Assembly (NCBI GenBank): GCA_946187555.1
Contig: CAMHQP010000005.1
Coordinates: 1-59,033, forward strand
DNA from: an uncultured Bacteroidales bacterium
GTDB lineage: Bacteria > Bacteroidota > Bacteroidia > Bacteroidales > Paludibacteraceae
DNA length: 59,033 nt
Direction of reading: 5' to 3'
Positions within the stretch are counted from its first letter, which is position 1. Each line of letters opens with the position of its first letter. This document shows positions 26,601 through 33,032 of this stretch, one piece after another. Both the position numbers and the translations under genes were made by a program. The notes below the pieces were generated by a model that saw nothing but the letters and a program-made list of their open reading frames with translations, ran no database searches and was not told where the DNA came from.

Positions 26601-28571
26601 TGCAGCATCTTCACCTAAATCAATATCCTCTGTACTCGCTGTCCAGTTGACAAACTCATATCCCGGATTAGCGCTTGCAACCAAAGTAACCTCCTCTGCA
26701 TATTCAGCATAAACAGTCGCCGTACCACCGTTGATAGTTGCGCTACCCATTGCATTATCGTTTACGGCAACTTCTACGGCGTAAGTCGGAGTAACTGCCA
26801 TTGACAGGTTAACAACTACATTGGAAGCGAGACCGCCACCGCTGATGGTAACCGTTCCCTCTACAGGAGTAGTCGTTGCAGTCGGAGTAGCCGGAGTAAC
26901 CGTTACTTCAACACCGTCTTGTGCCATTGCAGCCTCAGCTGTCAAAGAAGTCGGGCTTACTGTAAAGCCGGTAGAAGCAGCCAGTGTCAAACCGCTTGTC
27001 AGATTTGCACCCGTCAGCTTAAATGTTTTACCTGCTACTGCAATATTCTGCTTTGCATCAAAACTCAACGAACTCGGATCAATCGTCACTTCCGGAGCAA
27101 TTGCTTCGTAGGTAACAGAAATAGCACCTAACTGAGCATTTCCAGATGATGCTGTGAATGAGAATGTTATAGAATTACTTTTGCCTGTCCATGTATTGTT
27201 TGAAATACTACCGACATTGGCGGCAATGTTTGCAACCAGACCGGTAACCTCCGTAATATTGAATCCGGCAGGAACAGAAACGACTAACGTAATATTTTTG
27301 TATAGTCTTATCTGGCTGGCATTCATATACATATTGGATCCCGAGCCTTTTACATAATTGAATGTAATGTCATTCTGTTGACCTGTATAATCGTGCAGTG
27401 CATCTCCACTAAGAGAACCTGTAGCTTCAGATCCAAAAAGTGCATTATTCAATGTTACGTTATACGTTCCCGGAGTTACCACATGAGCAGTAACGGTAAC
27501 AGCACAAGTTGCAGACTTGGTTGCATCAGCTTCCGACTTACAGGTAATATTGGCAGAACCAACTGCAACTGCAGTTACAACACCATTTTCGTCAACGGTT
27601 GCAATATTTGTGTTATCTGATTCCCAAGTAACGGCCTTATTGATAGCCTCAGTAGGTTCAACGGTAGCCACCAGGGTCTGTGTTGCACCTTCTTCCAATG
27701 AAATAGCATTTTCGTCCAACGTTACACCTGTTACAGCAACTGGAGCAGAAACGGTCATTGTCAAAGCAACGGTAACATCGTCATCCAAATCTTCTGAAGA
27801 GATAGTGATATCCGAGTTGAAATCACCAGCCGTTGTGGTTACTGGAGTAACGGTAACGGTTTGGCTGATTGCGCCGCTGGAAGGAGTTACGCTTGTCGGA
27901 CTAACTGTATAGCCAGTAGGAGCGGTGATGCTTACTGCATTGGCGTCTGTCAGGTTAGAGCCGGTCAGTGTGAAGGTCTTACCCGCAACAACAGCGTTCT
28001 GCTCCACTGTGCCGAATGCCAAAGCAGCCGGGTCAACAGAAACCTCCGGATCTGATGAACCACCTTCATAATAAACCGTGATAGATTTAACATATATACG
28101 TTTGGTTGTCGGTGCAATGGTGATTTTAGTAAGGGTGGTATTCCCGTCCATATCACACTCACAATCGGCCAAAGAAGAAGTTAATGTTTTTGCAGTTGCA
28201 GATCCATTATTAAGAGTGACATTCATATTTCCGGTATCCGAGCCAAAGCGGCAAGCATTTATGACGACTTTGGTCGGTTTAACCTGCCCTGCACTACTCA
28301 AATTCAGTACAATGCTGCTGCTTCCAGAACTCTTACCCATTTTTATTCCGTACCCACTTTTCCCTTGATAGCAGGTTGTTGCAGTGACGCTAGTCACATA
28401 ATCGGCTCCGTCAGTAATCAAGTCAGCAATTGCAGTTTTAGTTTGAGTCCCATCGCTGCTGTTAGCGGTGGATTTAAACTCAATTGCGTAACTCGTTTCC
28501 GCAGCCCACATTTGCCCTATGCTGAGGACGGCCATCAGCAAACAGGCGAAAAATAGTTTTAATTTTCTCAT
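20670..28571 (-). CDS. giant multi-domain secreted protein with T9SS-type C-terminal domain
   Basis: 2,633 aa. An N-terminal signal peptide (MRKLKLFFACLLMAVLSIG..., cleavage near AAE) precedes a string of surface-type domains. Two related Ig-like/choice-of-anchor repeats lie near residues 175-275 and 493-590 (VDPAALAFGTVE, IDPSSLSFDAK). A BIG2 domain is at about 283-361. InlB/Listeria-Bacteroides repeats are near 595-665, 1555-1640 and 1949-2015 (GYTFKGW, NVEFVANW). A fibronectin-III-like domain is at 679-774. A chitobiase C-terminal-like domain is at 1009-1090 (AIYYTLDGTDPT). Two OB-like DUF5689-type segments are near 1095-1190 and 1360-1469. The last 150 residues end in VVINNNVYILRNEQMYDVTGKAVK-type sorting sequence, so type IX export is likely. 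No catalytic domain is seen; adhesin or glycan-binding is the best guess. The start region is duplicated at 29615-29690. Confidence 0.9.
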   Translation of the reverse strand: MRKLKLFFACLLMAVLSIGQMWAAETSYAIEFKSTANSSDGTQTKTAIADLITDGADYVTSVTATTCYQGKSGYGIKMGKSSGSSSIVLNLSSAGQVKPTKVVINACRFGSDTGNMNVTLNNGSATAKTLTSSLADCECDMDGNTTLTKITIAPTTKRIYVKSITVYYEGGSSDPEVSVDPAALAFGTVEQNAVVAGKTFTLTGSNLTDANAVSITAPTGYTVSPTSVTPSSGAISQTVTVTPVTTTAGDFNSDITISSEDLDDDVTVALTMTVSAPVAVTGVTLDENAISLEEGATQTLVATVEPTEAINKAVTWESDNTNIATVDENGVVTAVAVGSANITCKSEADATKSATCAVTVTAHVVTPGTYNVTLNNALFGSEATGSLSGDALHDYTGQQNDITFNYVKGSGSNMYMNASQIRLYKNITLVVSVPAGFNITEVTGLVANIAANVGSISNNTWTGKSNSITFSFTASSGNAQLGAISVTYEAIAPEVTIDPSSLSFDAKQNIAVAGKTFKLTGANLTSGLTLAASTGFTVSPTSLTAEAAMAQDGVEVTVTPATPTATTTPVEGTVTISGGGLASNVVVNLSMAVTPTYAVEVAVNDNAMGSATINGGTATVYAEYAEEVTLVASANPGYEFVNWTASTEDIDLGEDAAKANGAVAVIGAAGTVTANFKAQACTGLAAPVLDAVTKTYQSATIAWLAVDNADGYVLNIVKHEGGVAVLTDEVIVAPAVSFEKTGLEANTQYDYSVMAVGDGTAYCDESNPTLAGSFTTSDYPAATLSFVENGGTPYNWGSNLKMNDVIALPTGLAGLGCSGKVLVGWDADENCATAPTYAKGADYTIASTADVLYAVFATEDAGDPETWTIDNTNFSTVGSGSGYAPYNGDHTESGITYNTNQVMLQSSKVQFQKNAGVMYNKTAFDADIVSIAIDGVDANISVYAGAEALSSTPGSGAISLSSGVYPVTSGKRYFRIVMGNATGAATSITVNLKGESSYSGYTTECDAQLPKLDAPTFDLAAGSYYDALQTVTLSATNEAAIYYTLDGTDPTNESTLYSEPIALDACKEYAIKAIAIKAGFESSEIATRAYNIVLPYNFADFAELEKVNGKEYAVRGIISEKGEYNSTYKELAYFISANGQTEEQIKCYNGLGLNKATFESADDVNLGDNVTVVGTWSTQHSNFNAANWMLEYTAREHDSYEIVGDLTTTGFQVGETFDEAILANLSVKEVFTNGYEETVAGATFNCGDKTEWLENETTLTVYAKLGDDDLTSKSFGVTVSSATLVSFVLKEGYKTEYYVGDAFVKPTVIATLSDNTHPEAEATACTGYNMSEAGNYTVNVSFTYGDITIDEGVTYQITVKAVFNNEDDPHTVAIAKELIAPYTTTSTDYMWVRGIVSQVGSISSGKLKYYISDNGATEGQLYVYDGKYLDNASFTNDNILQVNDEVVIKGQAQNYQGSTLELKNSQVISLARSVEVTVANVAELEVGQADLAIENLTITTLSEGAVTLVSGDEAIAQIVDNKIHAVAAGVVTITANVAANGIYQAASAEFTVTVIDAKPRYAVTFSTGEAGENVSGNAPEAIDDQLENAPVTLPACTWTWEGHKFTGWAVTYGENVPVEVENNQFNMPAANVTLTAQWAEVATCHISFMVGGVKKASIDKEQEVAFTIAQDGSAWAPTGFTFVGWATTEQAEETEVAPTTITEYTPQAGVAEVSLYGIYSRVEGAGETNHYVLDYAAEDLANNSSWGAYGTAYEHTAVDGRVWTIKAFKSSGMQINTTKSAYIKVPVCPANIKQIELTCNASAKKAVKFCATAGDNAEALANGSEATAQTLDLSGKSVTTGYIIPTGNCQITHIDVAYDAAKTYYTSSPVEKVTITFNANGGQGGCQTTKINKGGELTICDAVPTKSHSEFAGWKLNETTTIYQANQNIGEVEEDITLTAQWNDADTYTVTYNVNGSEDAAPTQEDQYAGDQFTLAAAVTKDGYTFKGWLYNNKLYKAGKTFTMPAANVEFVANWKKDAVATEKMTLITDAAALVDGLEFALGCSYGESNFAMAGDLGSNSYFASASGDNITLSNGLASFTSDVIILIAEKTEGGWKIRKDATNYLKETSVKNLAWGISTEATVWTISFSEGNVVIESADNTMKFNKDYPRFTTYASGQTAIQMFSKATVVTADANITDLGNVNGETVVVTSGTTLTANTPSAPEALVIQEGAKYVATAQTTTPVVHFSVTMGSENPAGDETTASEIENALNIILTTGGEIHYDITLGTSMAGTQADPNQWHAFTVPFPVDVLNGIYNAETGAKLTNEVDYAIMDYHGDIRANGQYGWKKFRGTLVPGTFYIMTVEGSVKTFRFKKAAVGALPNHTSMGFTAYSGTGESTDQGWNGIGNPSWLGGKVNYNVQVLDPYSYTFVTKTANSTNFKPGTPFFYKASVNGTMNMLEANADANYAPRRTPANEIKNVAVTFGNEVFRDKLYISASEDALNSYEQDKDLVKMRMSNTPKVAQIFGDAYGMKLSMVNTPMINDNAEVALTLYAPEAGEYTISAPEMEDADLYLTKDGAIIWNLSTSEYTTDFTKGNNEGYGLMLIKKAPGAATGTENIEAVEAGAQKVVINNNVYILRNEQMYDVTGKAVK

Positions 28572-28607
28572 AATGTTTGAGTTTTTAGTTAATATTGATT
28601 AGTTTTT
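28532..28607. repeat. 76-bp direct repeat, copy 1 (giant-gene start)
   Basis: Contains the leader, ATG and first 13 codons of the giant gene. Identical to 29615-29690. The two copies bracket the RhuM-like gene. Confidence 0.9.
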
Positions 28608-28655
28608 GTTAGTCAATCTTTTTCTCAATTTGGCAGATGGCGTCCGCCAAATCTC

Positions 28656-29525
28656 TCACAATGCCTTCGTTAACTCATCTATACGCTCGGTACTCATCTC
28701 TGTAAAAGCGAAGAGGCGTTTGCCGGCATCTTTGAGCGAAGCTCCAATTAAGTATATCTTCTCCTCATCCAAAATCAAGAACCTATCGTGTATACTATTC
28801 GTCTGATGCAGCGTCAATCCTCCGTATTGGTCATTGAACTTCGTCGCAGCCAATGTCAACGCCTTCGGCAATTCTTTCGTATAGATGTCCACTTGCACAC
28901 CATCATTCTTCTCGCTCATCATCGTCAGTACCGACTCATCTACATAATTATCTATCAACGCTATCGACTTCTTCGATGACTTAATCAACCTCGTCACTAA
29001 CTCGAATGCGTCATATATCTGCCCTGCATAGAAGATTCCTTCCTTTGGAGGCAGCGCGTAATGAACAAAAGATTCTATTTGATTTTCTACTTTTGTCATC
29101 CGCTGTTCTAATCGTTCAAAACGGTTGCTAACAGCATAACCTTGCCGTATATATTGATTCAGTACCTTCGTTGCCCACTGACGGAATTGAATTCCTCGTA
29201 TGGTATTCACTCTATAACCAATAGAAATTATCATATCCAGGTTATAGATTGCAATCCGTCGTGTCACCTCGCGCCTACCTTCCTTCTGAACTTGTTCCAA
29301 AATGGAACTTGTTGCAAATGGCTGTAATTCAGCACATTCGTATATATTTTTAACATGTTTTGTTATTGCCTGTCTCTGCGTACCAAACAAATCAGCCATT
29401 TGTTGTTGTGTTAACCAAACCGTCTCGTCCGATACGCGAACATTCAGTTGCACCGCATTGTCTGCGCTTTGGTAAACCACTACTGATTCATCTTGTGGAT
29501 TATATGTCGTTACTTCTTTTGCCAC
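28656..29525 (-). CDS. RhuM-family protein
   Basis: 289 aa. Residues about 25-140 are the RhuM/ORF6N-like N-terminal domain (VSDETVWLTQQQMADLFGTQRQAITKHVKNIY, VTRRIAIYNLDMIISIGYRVN, GIQFRQWATKVLNQYI). The C-terminal part (YAGQIYDAFELVTRLIKSSKKSIALIDNYVDE...HDRFLILDEEKIYLIGASLKDAGKRLFAF) is the phospholipase-D-like segment seen in longer RhuM proteins, where catalytic HKD motifs are reduced. Probably a DNA-linked accessory or defence gene; function unproven. Past the TGA, a -1/+2 frame continues as VRDLADAICQIEKKID to a stop, suggesting a 3' frameshift. The cassette is bracketed by the 76-bp repeat. Confidence 0.88.
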   Translation of the reverse strand: MAKEVTTYNPQDESVVVYQSADNAVQLNVRVSDETVWLTQQQMADLFGTQRQAITKHVKNIYECAELQPFATSSILEQVQKEGRREVTRRIAIYNLDMIISIGYRVNTIRGIQFRQWATKVLNQYIRQGYAVSNRFERLEQRMTKVENQIESFVHYALPPKEGIFYAGQIYDAFELVTRLIKSSKKSIALIDNYVDESVLTMMSEKNDGVQVDIYTKELPKALTLAATKFNDQYGGLTLHQTNSIHDRFLILDEEKIYLIGASLKDAGKRLFAFTEMSTERIDELTKAL

Positions 29526-29614
29526 TAGTTTCTTTAAATTCCCCTAGTTCGGGGTGTTTTGATGTTTCTCTGTTATGAGTTTCTAAAACCTTCTTCAACC
29601 AATGCTATTCCCTT

Positions 29615-29690
29615 CCATCAGCAAACAGGCGAAAAATAGTTTTAATTTTCTCATAATGTTTGAGTTTTTAGTTAATATTGATTAGTTTTT
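29615..29690. repeat. 76-bp direct repeat, copy 2 (orphan gene start)
   Basis: Perfect copy of 28532-28607. Read on the minus strand it carries leader, ATG and MRKLKLFFACLLM, then diverges (EGNSIG and a stop), so it is a dead start. Confidence 0.9.
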
Positions 29691-29704
29691 TATTGCTTTT
29701 TCTC

Positions 29705-29921
29705 TTATAGTCTCGGAAGAAGTATATTCCAATTGTTTGTTATACGATTAACAACAAACCCTCCTTCGCATTTATCATAGAAAGCATACCAATTGGTTCT
29801 GTTTCTTGTATAGCGACTTGGATCTAATCATCTGAGACATACGATAGTGACCGAGTTCTTTAAACTCTTCCAGCGTTAAGAGCTCCTTACTCTCCAACTC
29901 TTCTATTCTTTTCTTATCCAT
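29705..29921 (-). pseudogene. frameshifted small gene, unknown family
   Basis: An ATG at 29921 opens a 48-codon frame: MDKKRIEELESKELLTLEEF, then KELGHYRMSQMIRSK, which then drifts to a stop at 29775. A second frame takes over near codon 37 and reads SRYTRNRTNWYAFYDK, then CEGGFVVNRITNNWNILLPRL to a TAA at 29705. Together they look like one protein of about 70 residues broken by a one-base shift around 29810. I do not recognise the family. The Trp/Tyr/Asn-rich second half looks coding. If real, it is one more decayed gene of the island. Confidence 0.45.
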
Positions 29922-29993
29922 AATCCTATTTCGTTTTTATGAGTTTCTCCTAACTATCTCCCCACATCCCTCAACTTCTATCTCCTACCAAAT

Positions 29994-30038
29994 CCTATAC
30001 TTTAGCCCTATGTTTACCCTATCTTTAACCTATGTTTA
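29994..30038. repeat. 11-bp tandem repeat, four copies
   Basis: CCTATACTTTA, CCTATGTTTA, CCTATCTTTA, CCTATGTTTA at an 11-12-bp period, about one helical turn. No coding frame. It could be a protein-binding array just past the RNA terminator, or a simple expansion. Confidence 0.5.
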
Positions 30039-30049
30039 ACGTTTTCATT

Positions 30050-30298
30050 ACAAAAAAGAAACAAAACCATCCGGTGGTTCTGTTTCTCTAAAGCGCATAT
30101 ATCCTATCAACGGTCGTAAGGCCGGTGGTAAAATACTGATATGCCGTTATTTGCTTCATACAAAAGTAGTGTCTTGCGCTCACATTAAAGCTCAATACGA
30201 GTCGCAACTCCTTTGCTCCTGGGAATTTTCGCTTTATGCTTCGCTTTCCCCACAAAATATCTCTGCGTTAGCATTTTGCGGGGACCCCATTTCAAATT
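30050..30298 (-). ncRNA. candidate non-coding RNA
   Basis: A minus-strand transcription unit with a good promoter (30305-30335), a strong terminator (30057-30087) and no convincing ORF between them. Near its 5' end is an 11-bp helix (30273-30283 with 30248-30258) that pairs completely only in the minus-strand RNA, through a G-U pair. An overlapping GGGG-A-CCCC palindrome could compete with it. Near the 3' end, GCATAT pairs with ATATGC and AACGG with CCGTT. A second -7 box, TACTTTTG (30168-30161), could make a shorter form of about 100 nt. I matched it to no known RNA family (not RNase P, SRP or tmRNA). Confidence 0.4.
30057..30087 (-). terminator. terminator of candidate ncRNA
   Basis: 13-bp stem (AGAAACAAAACCA / TGGTTCTGTTTCT, one mismatch) with a 5-nt loop. 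On the minus strand it runs into TTTTTTG. Confidence 0.75.
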
Positions 30299-30304
30299 CG
30301 ACTG

Positions 30305-30335
30305 CAAAGGTACAACAAATTTTTGGAATATGCAA
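30305..30335 (-). promoter_or_regulatory. promoter upstream of candidate ncRNA
   Basis: Minus strand TTGCATATT at 30335, 20-nt spacer, TACCTTTG (30312-30305). Confidence 0.65.
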
Positions 30336-30482
30336 GCGTTTTGCAAAATAATTTTTTTTTGTCATTTCTACCTATCATTTCGCCCGAGTCGTTCCTAGTT
30401 TAATGAAAACCAAACGAAAACAAGATATAGTCCTCGATAGCTTGGCGGCGAACGTACGCTCTATCAGACCAAATAATACGCA

Positions 30483-30620
30483 TTAGGCTAATTGGCGATT
30501 ACGTTGTTCTAACATCCAGTTAACCTGCTCATCAGTGTAATACTGACCACGCTCTACCTGACGAGTGCCTTCCTCTACGCTTGCTCGCAGTTCATCCACA
30601 GAATAAAGGTATTCTTCCAT
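30483..30620 (-). CDS. 45-aa antitoxin-like protein
   Basis: MEEYLYSVDELRASVEEGTR, then QVERGQYYTDEQVNWMLEQRNRQLA. The pattern (short helix, then SVEEGTRQVERGQYYTDEQV) recalls the C-terminal, toxin-binding part of small type II antitoxins of the RelB/Phd kind, which often read SIEQIENGEVYTHEEV. No toxin gene lies next to it, and no DNA-binding domain is seen. It has its own promoter, with a perfect 7-bp inverted repeat over the -7 box, typical of an autoregulated gene. Antitoxin is an inference from these two features. Confidence 0.6.
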   Translation of the reverse strand: MEEYLYSVDELRASVEEGTRQVERGQYYTDEQVNWMLEQRNRQLA

Positions 30621-30643
30621 AACTATCAAAATTAGTTGTTAAA

Positions 30644-30661
30644 CCTTTGCGGTCGCAAAGG
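30644..30661. promoter_or_regulatory. palindromic operator over the 45-aa gene's promoter
   Basis: CCTTTGC-GGTC-GCAAAGG, a perfect 7-bp inverted repeat that covers part of the -7 box and the likely transcription start. A bound protein would block transcription. Confidence 0.5.
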
Positions 30662-30686
30662 TACAGCTTTTTTTTGATATATGCAA
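30656..30686 (-). promoter_or_regulatory. promoter of 45-aa gene
   Basis: Minus strand TTGCATATA at 30686, 20-nt spacer, TACCTTTG (30663-30656). Leader about 29 nt. Confidence 0.7.
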
Positions 30687-30727
30687 ATATATTTGCAATT
30701 TTTATAAAATAAAGTGCCGAAGGTATA

Positions 30728-31468
30728 TTATTCGGGGCTTGTGTAATTACGGCCATAGGAGCGGTAGGTGTCCTTTTCGATCTCAATGGTCGGTTCTTCC
30801 CACTTCTCCAAGGGAGCTAACTGCCACTCGATATACTTGATGCTTAATCCTCTGTCCAACCACTGCTTCTCGTAATGCGTCTGCAGCGCGCGGGCATCTG
30901 CAAAAAGTTCGTTGGAATCGATCGTTTGGGCATACAGATCATCCGTCGAACAAATGACCGGATACGGGTTGAGCCGCAGCATCTCCGTCGTGTACGTATA
31001 GAGGAACGGACTGTCGGTCTTGAGATGAATGAGTCCGTTGGGTTTGACGATGCGATGATAACGCTGCATGAAATAAGTACTCGTCAACCGCTTGGTGGCT
31101 TTTTTCATCTGCGGGTCACAAAACGTGATCCAGATCTCATCTACTTCATCGGCGACAAAGAAATCGGTGATGAACTCTATCTGCGTGCGCAGAAAAGCGG
31201 CATTCTTGATTCCTTCCAGTTCCGCCTCCTTCGCGCCCGCCCACATGCGCGCTCCTTTTATATCTATGCCTATAAAATTCTTTTCGGGATACTTGCGCGC
31301 CAAACCCACGGTATATTCCCCTCGACCGCAACCGAGTTCCAGCACAATCGGATGGTCATTATGGAAAAACTCCTCCCGCCAGCGGCCTGCCATCGGTTTA
31401 TAAGGAGGTTGGAAGACATTGGAGAAGGTCTCCATCTCCGCAAATTTCTTGAGTTTATTTTTCCCCAT
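30728..31468 (-). CDS. trmB: tRNA (guanine-N7-)-methyltransferase
   Basis: Methylates G46 of tRNAs using S-adenosylmethionine. 246 aa with the SAM site [31 protein letters not shown], then [20 protein letters not shown] (the TrmB signature, here with CDP in place of PDPW) and [13 protein letters not shown]. The tail ([10 protein letters not shown]...SYGRNY) fits Bacteroidetes TrmB. It is last in the kinase-to-trmB operon, 10 nt after gldH. Confidence 0.93.
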   Translation of the reverse strand: MGKNKLKKFAEMETFSNVFQPPYKPMAGRWREEFFHNDHPIVLELGCGRGEYTVGLARKYPEKNFIGIDIKGARMWAGAKEAELEGIKNAAFLRTQIEFITDFFVADEVDEIWITFCDPQMKKATKRLTSTYFMQRYHRIVKPNGLIHLKTDSPFLYTYTTEMLRLNPYPVICSTDDLYAQTIDSNELFADARALQTHYEKQWLDRGLSIKYIEWQLAPLEKWEEPTIEIEKDTYRSYGRNYTSPE

Positions 31469-31470
31469 TA

Positions 31471-31505
31471 TTCACGCTTCACTCTTCGTTCTTCACTATC
31501 TCCAG
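31471..31505. repeat. heptad repeat at gldH end
   Basis: 7-mers TTCACGC, TTCACTC, TTCGTTC, TTCACTA, TCTCCAG. They fill the gldH-trmB gap and encode gldH's last residues and stop. Confidence 0.7.
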
Positions 31506-31943
31506 TCCTATATCCATTACGCCGCGTAACACACTATCGCGCATGCCATGCTGAATCGCCATGTAATACCTGCCTGTATCCGGAAAATGGTAGTTCTGCT
31601 CAAACAGTACCGGCATCTCAATAAACCCATGATGCCGATCACCTAACCATTGACCTCTATCGTCCGCCAGATAGAACTCGATCGTATCGCGATGACCCGT
31701 ATTATCCCGAATAAAAAGCCACATGTTCTGATACGGATATTGCTCCGTATGACGCACATAGATCAGCATGCGATAGTCGGCATCCTTATCGGCAATCGTA
31801 TAGTCGAAATGAGGAAGCATGTCACTGCTCCATTTTCCCGATGGAATCGAGACAAATTGGCTAAACACGATATCGTTTCGGCAGGAAGTAAAAGCCAAAC
31901 AGCCAATAACCAGTAACCAATAACCAATAACCTTTATTCTCAT
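31479..31943 (-). CDS. gldH: gliding-motility-type lipoprotein GldH
   Basis: Envelope lipoprotein, 154 aa. Signal MRIKVIGYWLLVIGCLAFTS with lipobox AFTSC, then a beta-rich domain (FSQFVSIPSGKWSSDMLPHFDYTIADKDADYRM..IYVRHTEQYPYQN.WLFI) that matches the GldH family. In Flavobacterium it is needed for gliding; Bacteroidales keep it without gliding and its role there is not clear. The core of the signal peptide (IGYWLLVIG) is encoded by a heptad array. The start overlaps the PSP1 gene by 4 nt. Confidence 0.9.
   Translation of the reverse strand: MRIKVIGYWLLVIGCLAFTSCRNDIVFSQFVSIPSGKWSSDMLPHFDYTIADKDADYRMLIYVRHTEQYPYQNMWLFIRDNTGHRDTIEFYLADDRGQWLGDRHHGFIEMPVLFEQNYHFPDTGRYYMAIQHGMRDSVLRGVMDIGLEIVKNEE
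31902..31929. repeat. heptad repeat in gldH signal peptide
   Basis: Four near-identical 7-mers (GCCAATA, ACCAGTA, ACCAATA, ACCAATA), in frame. They encode the hydrophobic core of the gldH signal sequence. Confidence 0.8.
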
Positions 31944-33022
31944 CTTCTATGGTGTTTATTTTTCTTTTTGTGGTCAAAACGCGTTACATCGCCGTGCCCT
32001 GTCTGGTAACCGATCTCGGCTACAACGGCTTTGTTACCCTCAAGCGTATCGGGTTTTTCACCACGACGGTTCATGGCAATAATCTCATGTGCCCGCGCAG
32101 CAGAGAGCGTCGTCAGATTACCGGCGTGCTGCGGGTCGGAAGAGTATGTCACCGTGCCTGCCAGCGGATCGGAAGAGAAGAAATACCAAGTAGCATCCTT
32201 CGTCTCCAACTCAATATGTCGTGCCGGCAACAACTTGGAAGCATCCTCGTAAACGGGTACTTCGTAGTTAAGACAGCATTTGAGTTTAGCGCACATACCC
32301 GCGAGTTTCTGCGGATTCGGGGATATATTCTGCAGACGCGCCGCACCCGTTCCTACGGAACTGAAATTGATCATCCAGGTCGAGCAGCATAACTCCCGTC
32401 CGCAGGGACCTGTTCCGCCAATACGTCCTGCTTCCTGACGCGCACCGATCTGCTTCATCTCCACACGGATGCGGAACGTCTCGGCATAAACCTTGATCAG
32501 TTGACGGAAATCAACACGGCCGTCGGCGATATAGAAGAAGATAGCCTTTGAACCGTCGCCCTGGTACTCCACGTCACCGATCTTCATCTCCAGCCCTAAC
32601 GATTTGGCGAGTTCGCGTGCCTTAATCATCGTCGCGTGCTCACGCGCGTGAGCCTCTTTAGCGCGAGCGAGATCATCATCGGTCGCGATACGCAGCACTT
32701 GACGAATCTCATAACGGGAAGCATCGATCTTATTCTTCTTGATCTGCAGCTCTACGAGCTTACCGGTCAATACCACCTCGCCTACGTCATAACCCGGGTT
32801 AGCTTCTACCACCACCTTAACGCCTTTCTCCAGCGGCAGGTGTTGGCTGTTATGGAAATAACCTTTGCGGGTGTTCTTGAACTGCACCTCAATAAGGTCG
32901 GTCAGTTGCGTATTCTCCGGCAGGTCGGAGAGCCAGTCGCTCACAGGCAACATATGCTCCGAGTTGCGCTTCGTCGCCGAAGCCGGTAACTCATTGGATG
33001 TTGTATATTTGATATTGGACAT
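31940..33022 (-). CDS. PSP1 C-terminal domain protein (YaaT/RicT-like)
   Basis: 360 aa. The middle holds the PSP1 domain of the RicT family: IFFYIADGRVDFRQLIKVYAETFRIRVEMKQIGARQEAGRIGGTGPCGRELCCSTWM, then CAKLKCCLNYE. The conserved cysteines bind Fe-S clusters in Bacillus RicT, a helper of RNase Y. In Bacteroidetes the partner is not known. N- and C-terminal extensions are variable and basic. It sits between holB and gldH, as I recall from other Bacteroidetes. The 3' end overlaps gldH by 4 nt. Confidence 0.88.
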   Translation of the reverse strand: MSNIKYTTSNELPASATKRNSEHMLPVSDWLSDLPENTQLTDLIEVQFKNTRKGYFHNSQHLPLEKGVKVVVEANPGYDVGEVVLTGKLVELQIKKNKIDASRYEIRQVLRIATDDDLARAKEAHAREHATMIKARELAKSLGLEMKIGDVEYQGDGSKAIFFYIADGRVDFRQLIKVYAETFRIRVEMKQIGARQEAGRIGGTGPCGRELCCSTWMINFSSVGTGAARLQNISPNPQKLAGMCAKLKCCLNYEVPVYEDASKLLPARHIELETKDATWYFFSSDPLAGTVTYSSDPQHAGNLTTLSAARAHEIIAMNRRGEKPDTLEGNKAVVAEIGYQTGHGDVTRFDHKKKNKHHRR

Positions 33023-33032
33023 GTAGTAAAAT

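Larger units (their letters stand above)
29526..30482. other. 957-bp region without an intact gene
   Basis: It holds, in order: a small hairpin CCCC-TAGTTC-GGGG (29537-29554 area) in the RhuM leader, repeat copy 2 (29615-29690), a frameshifted small gene (29705-29921), an 11-bp tandem repeat (29994-30038), a terminator (30057-30087) and a candidate RNA with two promoters (to 30335). From 30340 to 30482 I see nothing. Confidence 0.6.

Noticed and set aside
20634..28556. Many long open frames on the plus strand opposite the giant gene
   Set aside because: They are antisense shadows caused by the giant gene's codon use; no promoter or ribosome site and no recognisable product.
28628..28652. Hairpin ATTTGGC/GCCAAAT after the RhuM stop as a terminator
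   Set aside because: No T-tract follows on the minus strand, and the bases look like part of the frameshifted C-terminus.
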